64,000 nucleotides of DNA, from positions 1-64,000 of the forward strand of contig NZ_JAGUCN010000012.1 in the NCBI RefSeq assembly GCF_018271975.1. The letters are read 5' to 3'. A program made the translations under genes and the position numbers. The DNA comes from Carboxylicivirga mesophila. Lineage in GTDB: Bacteria; Bacteroidota; Bacteroidia; Bacteroidales; Marinilabiliaceae. Positions 24,188-33,552 of this stretch are shown one piece after another. Every line of letters starts with the position of its first letter. Position 1 is the first letter of the stretch. The notes under the pieces are model-generated. The model saw nothing but the letters and a program-made list of their open reading frames with translations, was not told the DNA's origin and did no database searches.

Positions 24188-25513
24188 ATGCAACATTTAT
24201 CAAAAGCAAGTAAGGCGGCTTTGCATCGCCTCAATATTCAGGCATTAAATCCCATGCAGGAAGCGGCTATGGAAGCAATCGGTCAAAGACAGGACACCAT
24301 ATTACTGTCGCCCACAGGTTCGGGTAAAACACTGGCCTTTTTGTTACCATTGCTGGAACAGCTCGATCGGAATATTAAAAATGTACAGGTGTTGATACTG
24401 ACACCAGCCCGTGAATTGGCCTTGCAAATTGAAAGTGTTTTCAAACAAATGCAATCGGGTTTTAAGGTGAATTGTTGCTATGGTGGCCATGCCATTCGTA
24501 CCGAGATTAATAATCTGAAACATCCGCCTGCAGTGTTAATAGGTACGCCCGGACGAATAGCCGATCATCTGCGACGTGGTTCATTCAAACCTTCTGAAAC
24601 TCGCTTTTTAGTCTTGGATGAGTTTGATAAAGCGCTGGAACTGGGTTTTCAGAAGGAGATGAAAGAAATTGCAGCTCAGCTGCGAGGCGTGAAACAGCGT
24701 GTGTTGACATCGGCTACACCCATGGAGGAGATACCACCTTTTACACAACTTCGGGAGCCTGTTGAACTGAATTACATTGATGAGCAAAAACAGCCCGATG
24801 GCCTGCAACTAAAGGCGGCGCGGGCTAATGAAAAAGATAAACTGGCCTTGTTTGTTAGGTTGATAGGTCAGCTGGGTAATGCCCCAATGCTGGCGTTTGT
24901 CAATCATCGCGATGCAGCCGACAGAATCAGCAATCATTTAAACGATCAAAGTGTGGCGCACGATGTGTTTCATGGTGGCATGAAGCAGGAAGACCGGGAG
25001 CGTGCGCTAATTAAGTTTCGCAATGGCAGTCATCATTTGCTAATCACAACCGATTTGGCATCGCGCGGACTGGATATACCGGAAATTGAATACGTGATTC
25101 ACTACCACCTGCCATCCAAGGAAGACGCATTTATCCACCGCAATGGCCGTACAGCTCGTATGCATGCCGATGGAACGGCTTATGTGTTGTTGTCAGAAGG
25201 AGAAGAGCTGCCTTCTTTTATTCCGGATACAATCTATTTTGAGGAAGTATTGGCTGAAGCGATTTTGCCCGAACCACCCGAATGGCAAACGATTTATATA
25301 GGCAGTGGTAAGAAAGATAAAATCAATAAGGTAGATATTGTGGGCCTTTTCCTGAAGAAAGGTAAACTTCAAAAGGATGAACTAGGTCTGATAGATGTGT
25401 TGGATCACAGTGCCTTTGTGGCCATTCGTCGCAATAAAGTAAAGAAAGTACTACAACTGCTGAAGCACGAAAAGATAAAAGGCAAAAAGCTGAAGATGGC
25501 CGTGTCTAAATAA
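24188..25513 (+). CDS. DbpA-like DEAD-box RNA helicase
   Basis: A 441-residue RNA helicase. The motifs run in order: the Q-motif region ALNPMQEAAM, Walker A SPTGSGKT (41-48), TPARELALQ, GTPGR, the Walker B box as DEFD rather than DEAD, TSAT, then HRNGRTAR. A C-terminal domain (about 370-441) begins YIGSGKKDKINKVDIVGLF and resembles the DbpA RNA-binding domain that recognises 23S rRNA hairpin 92, so a role in large-subunit assembly is likely. The gene is convergent with the next one and they are separated by only four bases. Confidence 0.92.
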   Translation: MQHLSKASKAALHRLNIQALNPMQEAAMEAIGQRQDTILLSPTGSGKTLAFLLPLLEQLDRNIKNVQVLILTPARELALQIESVFKQMQSGFKVNCCYGGHAIRTEINNLKHPPAVLIGTPGRIADHLRRGSFKPSETRFLVLDEFDKALELGFQKEMKEIAAQLRGVKQRVLTSATPMEEIPPFTQLREPVELNYIDEQKQPDGLQLKAARANEKDKLALFVRLIGQLGNAPMLAFVNHRDAADRISNHLNDQSVAHDVFHGGMKQEDRERALIKFRNGSHHLLITTDLASRGLDIPEIEYVIHYHLPSKEDAFIHRNGRTARMHADGTAYVLLSEGEELPSFIPDTIYFEEVLAEAILPEPPEWQTIYIGSGKKDKINKVDIVGLFLKKGKLQKDELGLIDVLDHSAFVAIRRNKVKKVLQLLKHEKIKGKKLKMAVSK

Positions 25514-25517
25514 TGGC

Positions 25518-26162
25518 TTAGCCAATCTCAGCTCCTTCATAGATAATAACGCCATCAATTGAATGTTGTGTTTTGTTGTACATGGCCATGGCTACGTCAC
25601 TGGCCTCAATGGCTTTATACTTCCGCAACCGGCCTTTCATCATTGGGTTGAAAAGACGCATCATTATTTCGGATACTTTCTCACCAAAGCGGAATTCATC
25701 GCGTTGGCCTAGTAGTAAGGATGGTCGGAAGATGTGAATGGCAGGAATGTTGAGTGTAGATATAGCGGCTTCCATCTCGCCTTTGGTGCGCAGGTAAAAG
25801 TTGGAGGTATTAGTGCTGGCACCAACTGAACTGATGGCGGCAAATTGCTGGCAATGCTTATTCTCTGCCCACTTGGCCAGTTCAATTACGTAAGTGAAAT
25901 CGACCTTTCGGAATGCCTCCTGGCTGCCTGCTGTTTTTATGGTGGTACCCAGACAGCAAAATACGTCGTCAACATTGTGAGGTGATTCATAAGAACCAAG
26001 GTCCTCGAAGTTTATAACCTCCTCTTTAAGCTTTGGGTGGTTACCCAGCGACGGGCGTCGCACCAAGGCAATGATTTTACTGTATTGGTCGCTATGCAGC
26101 AGCTGTAGCAAAAGAGATTGGCCTACCAATCCACTTGCACCGGCAATAAGAGCTGTTTTCAT
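25518..26162 (-). CDS. NAD(P)-binding oxidoreductase (HTATIP2/TIP30-like)
   Basis: A 214-residue extended-SDR-like Rossmann protein. It opens with the nucleotide-binding ALIAGASGLVGQSLL (GxxGxxG), then DVFCCLGTTIKTAGSQEAFRKVDFTYV, the family landmark, and FAAISSVGASTNTSNFYLRTKGEMEAAI, carrying Ser and a YxxxK-like YLRTK. The reaction is unknown; family members are small NADPH-binding regulators or reductases. Five bases separate its stop from that of the helicase gene. A 31-residue frame lies upstream. Confidence 0.88.
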   Translation of the reverse strand: MKTALIAGASGLVGQSLLLQLLHSDQYSKIIALVRRPSLGNHPKLKEEVINFEDLGSYESPHNVDDVFCCLGTTIKTAGSQEAFRKVDFTYVIELAKWAENKHCQQFAAISSVGASTNTSNFYLRTKGEMEAAISTLNIPAIHIFRPSLLLGQRDEFRFGEKVSEIMMRLFNPMMKGRLRKYKAIEASDVAMAMYNKTQHSIDGVIIYEGAEIG

Positions 26163-26166
26163 TTTA

Positions 26167-26262
26167 TTAAAAGATTAGAACGAGCAATATTATAATTAAT
26201 AAAAGAATGATAATAAAAGATTGAACCAATGCTGATTTACCCCATATGTTGTTTTTACTCAT
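26167..26262 (-). CDS. 31-residue membrane peptide
   Basis: A short frame from ATG 26262 to TAA 26167 encodes 31 residues: a polar N-terminus (MSKNNIWGKS) followed by a very hydrophobic run of about 20 residues. It ends five bases before the oxidoreductase gene starts and may be translated with it. No Shine-Dalgarno sequence is obvious, which is normal here. The clean single-span composition is the main support. Confidence 0.4.
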   Translation of the reverse strand: MSKNNIWGKSALVQSFIIILLLIIILLVLIF

Positions 26263-26276
26263 TTTTATTGTTATTG

Positions 26277-26310
26277 GCTCTTCGTGAGTCGTTAATGCCT
26301 CACGAAGAGC
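26277..26310. terminator. 12-bp hairpin downstream of the S9 peptidase
   Basis: GCTCTTCGTGAG (26277-26288) and CTCACGAAGAGC (26299-26310) form a perfect stem with a 10-base loop, seven bases beyond the peptidase stop. A T-run lies on the plus-strand side only, so direction is ambiguous. Confidence 0.6.
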
Positions 26311-26316
26311 TGTTTT

Positions 26317-28377
26317 TTAAAAATCCCAGTCTAAACCATATTTATCGCTAATCTCCAATGGGGGCATAGGGCCATCTAATGGCTGCAGGTCTTTCACATA
26401 CCAATCCATCCAGCCTATCTGGCGATACAGCACATCGATGCGGCCCACTTGTTTGCGGTTGCCATGGCCTTCGCCCGGGTATTGTACAAGGCGCACAGCC
26501 GGGTGGTCGTTCATCTTCATGCGGCGATACAGCTCCATGCTTTGCGATGGGTGAATACGTGGATCGGCGGCTCCACCATAAATCAATGTGGCCGTTTTAC
26601 TTTTATGTGCATGATATACCGGGCTGCGTTTCAGGTTCATCTCCCACTGTTTCTCCAGTGGTTGACCGCTGTGTACATATAGCTCTTCATAGGCAATGTC
26701 GGTCGTTCCCTTTTTGCTGATGATATTGGTGATGCCCACAAACACGGCTGCCGCTTTAATGTAATCTGTGTAATAGGTGGCAAACCAGGCTGAGGCAAAA
26801 CCGCCATATGAACCACCGGCCATGCCCACACGGTTGCGGTCGGCACCATAGTTTTCAACCAGGTAGTCAATGCCATCGGCTAAATCATCAAACTCCTTGC
26901 CGGCCGGGTCTTCAAAACCTTCCATGGCAAAGTCAACGCCATAGCCGGTACTGGCGCGGTAGTTGAAATAGGCCACCAGGTAACCTTTGCCGGCCATCAC
27001 CTGTCCGGGGGTTGAGTAGCCTGTTAGCCAGCCATTGGAGTGGTGCGACTCAGGGCCGCCATGCACGTATACGATTAGCGGGTATGTTTCACCCTCTTTG
27101 TAGCCGATTGGCTTCATCAGCAGGCCTTCAATGTTCAGTCCGTCGCGCGCAGTAAAGTTGATGACTTCCTGCTTACCCAGCGTTGTTTGGGCTAATTCAG
27201 GATTGATGTCTGTAATCTTCGAAAGGGCAGTTTTACCATCCCATTTGTAAAGGTTGGAAATATCATTGGGTGTATTGCCCGTGAAAGCAAACGATTTGAA
27301 ATCAGGCGTAAAAAGCGGTGTGCCGAAGATGACGCCATTGGTCCCGGCATCCAATATCAGGTTTCGTTTATTGTTTTTAAGCGAAAGCGTGTAAAGTTTT
27401 GGGTAAACGCCTTCGTGCGCCAGGTACACAATTTCTTTGTTATTCTTCCAGTCGGCCCAACTCACATGCCCTTTGTACTTTTCCGAGGTGAGGTTCTGGA
27501 TAGAACCATCTGCTAAATCGACTTTATATACCTGGCTTACTGCATGGTCGTTGATATTCAGCGCGCCGGTGTAGGTCAGCTGCTGCCCATCAGGACTAAA
27601 ACGGTAGTTACCCAGCTTACCAACGTTATTGAGAACGCGGCTGACTTTACCCGTTTCCAGGCTATAAATATGAATCTTTCTGAACACGTACCGCTGGTCA
27701 ATCAGCTTTTGCTCAGTAGCGGCATAGGCCAGTTGTTGGCCCTGGTGGTCAAAGGTAAAATCCCACACGTTAACATTTTCCGTGATTTGCACTTTAGCAG
27801 TTTGTTTAAAATGCTCATCAATCTTAATTAGATAGAGGTTGTCGTTTTTGATATTCTCTTCGTAATAGATGAAGTCATAGCCCCTCTGTTTAAGCTCCTT
27901 TTCTCGTGCCGAGTAGGGCGTAGTTGACAGATAGGCAAAACCTGTTCCATCGGGGTTCCACTCAAATGAGTTAACACCATTACTTTCATCACTTACCTGG
28001 ATAGGCTCCGTGGCGTTTTCGGGTAATACAAAAATCTGATAGGCATTGTCTGCCCTCATCTTGAAGGCCAGGTGTTTGCCATCGGGGCTCCATTGCGGCG
28101 AGCTGCCTTTAATGGCTTCGTCAAACAGCGGCTTGCTTTCACCTGTTTTTAGGTTGGCCAGTATATAGCTTGTGCGCGAGCCACCAGGAGCTTCATTGGC
28201 TGTTCGCGGGGTGTACACGGCATAGATAAGCTGATCGCCATCGGGGTGTAGCTGTACTGCACGACTGTTTTTTAGTTTGAGTAATTCATCGGGCGTTAGT
28301 GTATTTTGAGCATGTAGCAGGGTGCCGATGCACATAAGTAGTGCCAGCGATAAGCCAGTTTTTATGATTGCTTTCAT
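26317..28377 (-). CDS. S9 family prolyl oligopeptidase-like peptidase
   Basis: A 686-residue exported serine peptidase (dipeptidyl- or acylaminoacyl-peptidase type). The signal peptide ends near residue 23 (LLHAQ). A TolB-like beta-propeller follows to about residue 400 (repeated SPDGKxLAF-type blades), and the C-terminal alpha/beta-hydrolase domain holds the nucleophile in GGSYGGF, the Asp in GGAADPRIHPSQS and the His in GEGHGNRK. It likely degrades oligopeptides in the periplasm. The 118-base gap to the divergent EamA gene contains both promoters. Confidence 0.94.
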   Translation of the reverse strand: MKAIIKTGLSLALLMCIGTLLHAQNTLTPDELLKLKNSRAVQLHPDGDQLIYAVYTPRTANEAPGGSRTSYILANLKTGESKPLFDEAIKGSSPQWSPDGKHLAFKMRADNAYQIFVLPENATEPIQVSDESNGVNSFEWNPDGTGFAYLSTTPYSAREKELKQRGYDFIYYEENIKNDNLYLIKIDEHFKQTAKVQITENVNVWDFTFDHQGQQLAYAATEQKLIDQRYVFRKIHIYSLETGKVSRVLNNVGKLGNYRFSPDGQQLTYTGALNINDHAVSQVYKVDLADGSIQNLTSEKYKGHVSWADWKNNKEIVYLAHEGVYPKLYTLSLKNNKRNLILDAGTNGVIFGTPLFTPDFKSFAFTGNTPNDISNLYKWDGKTALSKITDINPELAQTTLGKQEVINFTARDGLNIEGLLMKPIGYKEGETYPLIVYVHGGPESHHSNGWLTGYSTPGQVMAGKGYLVAYFNYRASTGYGVDFAMEGFEDPAGKEFDDLADGIDYLVENYGADRNRVGMAGGSYGGFASAWFATYYTDYIKAAAVFVGITNIISKKGTTDIAYEELYVHSGQPLEKQWEMNLKRSPVYHAHKSKTATLIYGGAADPRIHPSQSMELYRRMKMNDHPAVRLVQYPGEGHGNRKQVGRIDVLYRQIGWMDWYVKDLQPLDGPMPPLEISDKYGLDWDF

Positions 28378-28495
28378 ATGTATGTTGATTGATTTTTGAT
28401 TAAAGATAGAAAGAATGTGATTATTTGAACCTGATTATTGGGTATCGCTATTCTTATATCTTTAAAATAAGTTAGTTTCGCATAAAAAATAGTTT

Positions 28496-29374
28496 ATGCC
28501 CTGGGAAAAGAAATGGTTTCAGTTTACAGTCTTACTTCTGTTGGCCTTTATTTGGGGCAGCTCATTCATCTTGATGAAAATAGGCTTAAAAAGCTTTGAT
28601 AATATTCAGGTTGCTTCGTTGCGTATGGGTTTTGCATCTTTATTTTTGTTGCCATTGGCATTGCCTCATCTGAAAACACTGAAGCGTAAAGATATATTGC
28701 CATTACTGGTGGCCGGCTTTGTGGGAAACCTGATTCCGGCTTTTTTATTTACCAAGGCACAAACACGCATTGATAGCTCACTGGCCGGTATGCTTAACTC
28801 ATTAACACCGGTTTTTACACTTGTGGTTAGTGTGGTATTTTTCAAGCTGAAGAGCCGCCTGAGTCAGTATCTGGGTATTACGCTGGGTCTGATTGGTGCT
28901 TTGGGTTTAATAGTATCCGGACAAAGTGTATCGCTCAACAACCTGAATACTTACGCCTTTTTTGTGGTAGCTGCCACCATCTGTTATGCCGTTAATATCA
29001 ATGTTGTCAAAGCATACCTTACTCATTTAAGTGGTGTGCAGATAACTGCCTTATCATTTCTGTTTTTCGGCCCTGTGGCCTTGTATTACTTTTTTAGTTC
29101 TGATATACAGGCGGCCACACAGAACCCGGATTGGTTACTTCATCTTGGAGCCTTGGCTTTATTAGGCTTTATTGGTACTGCCACTGCTATGCTACTGATG
29201 AATACCTTGATTAAATATTCGTCACCCGTATTTGCATCTTCGGTTACCTATGTCATTCCAATATTTGCCATTATGTGGGGCATGCTTGACGGGGAGACAG
29301 TCACCGCTTATCATTTCCTGTTTATGGGTATTGTATTGCTGGGGGTTTACCTTACTAAAAAAGGTTCCAGATGA
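28496..29374 (+). CDS. EamA-family DMT transporter
   Basis: A 292-residue membrane protein with ten predicted spans in two EamA repeats. The first starts at about residue 9 (FTVLLLLAFIWGSSFILMKIGL) and the second at about 150. VYAINVNVVK-like and ATAMLLMNTLIKYSSPVFASSVTYVIPIF are typical. Members export amino acids, purines or drugs, and the substrate here is not predictable. It is divergent from the S9 peptidase. Confidence 0.9.
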   Translation: MPWEKKWFQFTVLLLLAFIWGSSFILMKIGLKSFDNIQVASLRMGFASLFLLPLALPHLKTLKRKDILPLLVAGFVGNLIPAFLFTKAQTRIDSSLAGMLNSLTPVFTLVVSVVFFKLKSRLSQYLGITLGLIGALGLIVSGQSVSLNNLNTYAFFVVAATICYAVNINVVKAYLTHLSGVQITALSFLFFGPVALYYFFSSDIQAATQNPDWLLHLGALALLGFIGTATAMLLMNTLIKYSSPVFASSVTYVIPIFAIMWGMLDGETVTAYHFLFMGIVLLGVYLTKKGSR

Positions 29375-29447
29375 AAAGCGACTAGCTGATAGCTGTTTCT
29401 TGTCAGCCTCAGAAGAAATTGAGATAGTTGGAGGATGGCTAAAAAAT

Positions 29448-29474
29448 AAAGGCTGCCTTATTTAGACAGCCTTT
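29448..29474 (-). terminator. intrinsic terminator after aconitase
   Basis: AAAGGCTG (29448-29455) pairs with CAGCCTTT (29467-29474). It lies 22 bases beyond the aconitase stop and serves the minus strand, and possibly the convergent transporter gene too. Confidence 0.75.
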
Positions 29475-29496
29475 CTTCGAGTTATGTAATTGCTTA

Positions 29497-31761
29497 CTAT
29501 TTGTTTTGCTCTTTAATTAGGTTAAGTGCCGATCCGGCCTTAAACCAGGCAATCTGCTGCTCGTTGTACGAGTGGTTGGCTACAATCACTTCTTTTGAAC
29601 CGTCGGCGTGAACCACTTCCAGCTGTAATGGTTTACCAGGCACAAAAGCATCCAAATCCAGGAAGTTAAACGTATCGTCCTCCATGATTTTGTCGTAGTC
29701 TGCTTCGTTGGCAAAGGTCAAACCAAGCATGCCCTGCTTCTTCAGGTTGGTTTCGTGGATGCGGGCAAAGCTTTTTACCAATACAGCACGAACGCCCATG
29801 TGACGAGGTTCCATGGCAGCATGCTCACGCGATGAACCTTCGCCATAGTTATGGTCACCCACCACAATAGTTGGAATACCTTCGGCTTTATAGGCTCTTT
29901 GTGTGGCAGGCACTTCGCCGTACTCACCTGTCAGCTGGCTTTTCACCATATTGGTTTCTTCATTGAAGAAGTTAACTGCTCCAATCAGCATGTTGTTGGA
30001 AATATTATCCAGGTGACCGCGGAACTTTAACCAAGGACCAGCCATTGATATATGGTCAGTTGTACATTTGCCTTTGGCTTTAATTAGCAGTTTGGCACCC
30101 GTGATATTTTTGCCATCCCAAGGTGTAAATGGTGTCAGCAGCTGCAGACGCTCACTTTCAGGGCTCACAACCACTTCCACACCAGAACCATCGGCCGCTG
30201 GGGCCTGATAACCGGCATCTTCTACGTCAAAACCTTTTGGAGGTAATTCATGACCGGTTGGTTCATCCAGCTTCACTTCCTCTCCCTTGGCATTTTTCAG
30301 CGTGTCTGTAATCGGGTTGAAGCCCAAGTCACCGGCAATGGCTAATGCTGTTACTAGTTCAGGAGACCCTACAAATGCAAAGGTATTTGGGTTGCCATCT
30401 GCACGCTTAGCAAAGTTGCGGTTAAACGAATGCACGATGGTGTTCTTCTCTTGTTTTTCAGCACCTGTGCGTGCCCACATACCAATACACGGTCCACAGG
30501 CATTGGCGTAAACTTCGCCACCCATTTGGTTGAAGATATCTATCAGGCCATCGCGTTCAATGGTGTAACGCACCTGCTCAGAGCCTGGTGTGATTTTAAA
30601 CTCACCGGCTGCTTTCAGGTTTTTCTCAGCTGCCTGTTTGGCAATTGAGGCTGCACGTGAAATATCTTCGTATGATGAGTTGGTACATGAACCAATCAAA
30701 CCAACTTCAACCTTCAATGGCCAGCCATTTTTCTCAGCTTCTTCGCGCATTTGCGAAATAGGAGTGGCTTTGTCAGGTGTAAACGGACCATTCAAATGTG
30801 GCTCAAGTGTATTTAAATCGATTTCAATCAGTTGATCGAAGTATTGCTCAGGATTAGCATAAACCTCTGCATCGGCAGTTAAGTGTTCCTTCACCTGATT
30901 AGCAGCAGCTGCTACATCAGCACGGCCGGTTGCTTCCAGGTAACGCGCCATAGATGCATCGTAGCCAAAGGTAGAAGTAGTGGCGCCAATTTCGGCTCCC
31001 ATATTACAAATGGTACCTTTACCAGTACAGCTTAACGATTCGGCACCTTCACCGAAATACTCAACGATACAGCCAGTACCACCTTTTACAGTCAGCAGGC
31101 CTGCTACTTTAAGGATAATATCTTTAGGAGCTGCCCAGCCATTTAGTTTTCCGGTCAGCTTAACACCAATCAGCTTTGGAAATTTCAGTTCCCATGGCAT
31201 GCCTGCCATTACGTCTACCGCATCGGCACCACCAACACCAATAGCCACCATGCCTAGTCCGCCGGCATTAACTGTGTGGGAGTCAGTTCCGATCATCATA
31301 CCGCCCGGGAAAGCATAGTTTTCGAGCACGACCTGATGGATGATACCAGCACCTGGTTTCCAGAAGCCAATACCATACTTATTTGATACTGAACTTAGAA
31401 AGTCGTAAACCTCTTTGTTAGTTACTTCGGCTGTTGCTAAATCTTTATCAGCTCCTACCTTGGCCTGTATCAGGTGGTCTGCATGGACCGTTGAAGGAAC
31501 TGCTGCCTTAGCTTTGCCGGCCTGCATAAACTGCAGAAGCGCCATTTGTGCCGTAGCATCCTGCATCGCCACTCTGTCCGGATTAAAATTAACGTACGAG
31601 TTGCCTCGTTCGTATGGGACCGCAGGTTGTGCATCAGCCAGATGAGCGTATAAAATCTTTTCAGTTAAGGTCAGCGGCTTGTCAAGCAATTGTCGTGTTT
31701 TCTCCACTTTGCCTGGCAGCTCGGCATACACCTTTTTAATCATTTCAATATCAAAAGCCAT
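29497..31761 (-). CDS. aconitate hydratase, mitochondrial type
   Basis: A 754-residue aconitase that interconverts citrate and isocitrate in the TCA cycle. The length and the segments [35 protein letters not shown] and [14 protein letters not shown] place it with the mitochondrial/AcnA-like group. The [4Fe-4S] ligands are C359, C422 and C425 ([10 protein letters not shown]). The C-terminal swivel domain has [17 protein letters not shown]. The A+T-rich upstream gap (31762-31951) lies between it and the divergent permease. Confidence 0.95.
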   Translation of the reverse strand: MAFDIEMIKKVYAELPGKVEKTRQLLDKPLTLTEKILYAHLADAQPAVPYERGNSYVNFNPDRVAMQDATAQMALLQFMQAGKAKAAVPSTVHADHLIQAKVGADKDLATAEVTNKEVYDFLSSVSNKYGIGFWKPGAGIIHQVVLENYAFPGGMMIGTDSHTVNAGGLGMVAIGVGGADAVDVMAGMPWELKFPKLIGVKLTGKLNGWAAPKDIILKVAGLLTVKGGTGCIVEYFGEGAESLSCTGKGTICNMGAEIGATTSTFGYDASMARYLEATGRADVAAAANQVKEHLTADAEVYANPEQYFDQLIEIDLNTLEPHLNGPFTPDKATPISQMREEAEKNGWPLKVEVGLIGSCTNSSYEDISRAASIAKQAAEKNLKAAGEFKITPGSEQVRYTIERDGLIDIFNQMGGEVYANACGPCIGMWARTGAEKQEKNTIVHSFNRNFAKRADGNPNTFAFVGSPELVTALAIAGDLGFNPITDTLKNAKGEEVKLDEPTGHELPPKGFDVEDAGYQAPAADGSGVEVVVSPESERLQLLTPFTPWDGKNITGAKLLIKAKGKCTTDHISMAGPWLKFRGHLDNISNNMLIGAVNFFNEETNMVKSQLTGEYGEVPATQRAYKAEGIPTIVVGDHNYGEGSSREHAAMEPRHMGVRAVLVKSFARIHETNLKKQGMLGLTFANEADYDKIMEDDTFNFLDLDAFVPGKPLQLEVVHADGSKEVIVANHSYNEQQIAWFKAGSALNLIKEQNK

Positions 31762-31951
31762 TTTACTACTGGTTTAGTATTTTTACATTCGATTTTTTAT
31801 CAGATTATAAGAATAACAAACTTACTAAAAACTGCTTATTTATTACCATGTTTTAGAACAGTTCAAAAATGATTTGGTTGTTCAGAAGGCCTCTATTAAA
31901 ATACTTTTAGTAACTTGAAGCCTTATTCAAACCAGCTGAAATCTAACCAAT

Positions 31952-33196
31952 ATGAAGTTCACCTTGCTTTATGAAAATCTACGAATAGCCTTAGGTTCAA
32001 TCAGAACCAATTTGCTACGAACTATTTTAACCATTTTGATAATTGGCATTGGCTTAACCGCTCTCATTGGTATTTTAACAGCTATTTCTTCCATTGAAGC
32101 AACCATCAGCAATAAATTCACCGGGATGGGCGCCAATTCATTTACCATTGAGAATCGTGGAATGAATGTGCAGATTGGTAAACGTAAGCTGCGTAACAAG
32201 CGTTTTGGCTCTATTACTTTCAAAGAAGCGATGCAATTTAAGGAAGAGTTTGATTTTCCAGCTATAGTGGCTGTATCGCATATAGCCACAGGTGCAGCTA
32301 CTGTAAAGCATGAATCCGAGAAGTCAAATCCTAATGTGATGGTCATTGGCGTAGATGAGAACTTCCTGGATGTGGAAGGTCATAATATCAGCTCAGGTCG
32401 CAATTTTACACAACAGGAAATAAAAGATAACAGGTATGTAGCCATACTAGGAAGTGCGCTAGCTAAAAAAGTATTTCCTAATGATCAAAATCCGGTTGAT
32501 AAGGTCATTGTATCGGGAGGAGCCAAGTATAGGGTGATTGGACTGCTTGACGAGAAGGGTGCCGGTTTTGGGTCACAAAGTGATAATATTCTGTTATTAC
32601 CTGTTACCAATGTCAGACAGGTGTTTAGCCGGCCAAATATGTCCTACAAGATTGTGGTAAAAGCGAATGATAGCGGGCAGGTAGATGTGGCTATTTCGGA
32701 GGCAACCGGCTTATTTAGGGTAATTCGCCGTTTGACAGTTCATGATGAAAGTAACTTTAATGTGAACAAGAGCGATAACTTATCGCGACTATTGATAGAA
32801 AGTACTGGCAGTGTAACACTCGTCGCCTTTTTCATTGGCTTAATTACCTTACTGGGTGCAGCTATTGGTTTGATGAATATTATGCTGGTGGCCGTAGCTG
32901 AGCGTACACGCGAGATTGGCATTCGAAAAGCCATAGGCGCCAATTCCAAGGCTATCAGAAATCAGTTTCTCTTTGAATCAATTATCATAGGACAGCTTGG
33001 TGGAATGATAGGTATAGTGCTGGGCGTACTTGTCGGCAATTTGATGTCAATGGTGATGAAATCTGATTTTATTGTACCATGGGGGTGGGTTCTTGTAGGT
33101 ATCATCGTTTGTCTGGTGGTAGGTGTCCTGTCTGGATTGATGCCCGCCATAAAAGCTTCCAAACTGGATCCTATTGAATCGTTGCGTTACGAGTAA
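31952..33196 (+). CDS. MacB-like ABC transporter permease
   Basis: A 414-residue membrane protein with the MacB/FtsX topology: one N-terminal span (about 20-43), a long periplasmic domain (MacB_PCD, about 44-270) and three C-terminal spans (about 273-300, 320-350, 367-395). AERTREIGIRKAIGANSKAIRNQFLFESIIIGQLGG is the family landmark next to the coupling helix. It needs an ATPase partner, which is not adjacent here. Cargo unknown; relatives export lipoproteins, peptides or act in envelope stress. Confidence 0.92.
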   Translation: MKFTLLYENLRIALGSIRTNLLRTILTILIIGIGLTALIGILTAISSIEATISNKFTGMGANSFTIENRGMNVQIGKRKLRNKRFGSITFKEAMQFKEEFDFPAIVAVSHIATGAATVKHESEKSNPNVMVIGVDENFLDVEGHNISSGRNFTQQEIKDNRYVAILGSALAKKVFPNDQNPVDKVIVSGGAKYRVIGLLDEKGAGFGSQSDNILLLPVTNVRQVFSRPNMSYKIVVKANDSGQVDVAISEATGLFRVIRRLTVHDESNFNVNKSDNLSRLLIESTGSVTLVAFFIGLITLLGAAIGLMNIMLVAVAERTREIGIRKAIGANSKAIRNQFLFESIIIGQLGGMIGIVLGVLVGNLMSMVMKSDFIVPWGWVLVGIIVCLVVGVLSGLMPAIKASKLDPIESLRYE

Positions 33197-33552
33197 TAAT
33201 TGATTATATTATTTCAGATAGGGTTGTTTTATTAGGCTCAATGTGTGAGCATCTCTACTTGCAGGTTTCATGTTTGTATTAAGTTCAGAAATTTCTGATT
33301 GGATGATAACCTGTTGTTTGGCAGTTGAATCATGTTAATAAACGTGAATAACAGCAGTTGGTTTTCAGGAGGTTTATTAAAAAAACTTAATGCAAAGCGC
33401 AACTTTAGTTAGGTGTGAGGCGTAAGCAGGAGAGTATCATCGTATAAAATCATGGTACTTTGGGGTTATTTAGTGTAGGTGGTTATATAAATCATTGGTA
33501 ATAACAAGTGAGAGTTGGACGGTATCTTACATCTCACCTAACATTAACCAGC
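33197..33552. other. gene-free gap before the type IX-secreted protein
   Basis: About 355 bases without a convincing gene. A 14-bp palindrome TCAGAAATTTCTGA lies at 33285-33298 and is a possible regulator site. No promoter of the TAnnTTTG form stands out. Confidence 0.4.

Noticed and set aside
30980-31318. 112-residue plus-strand frame inside aconitase
   Set aside because: Antisense to a clear aconitase; its composition follows the opposite strand's codons.
32740-32949. Minus-strand frame inside the MacB-like permease gene
   Set aside because: Shadow of the plus-strand permease, which has a full family pattern.
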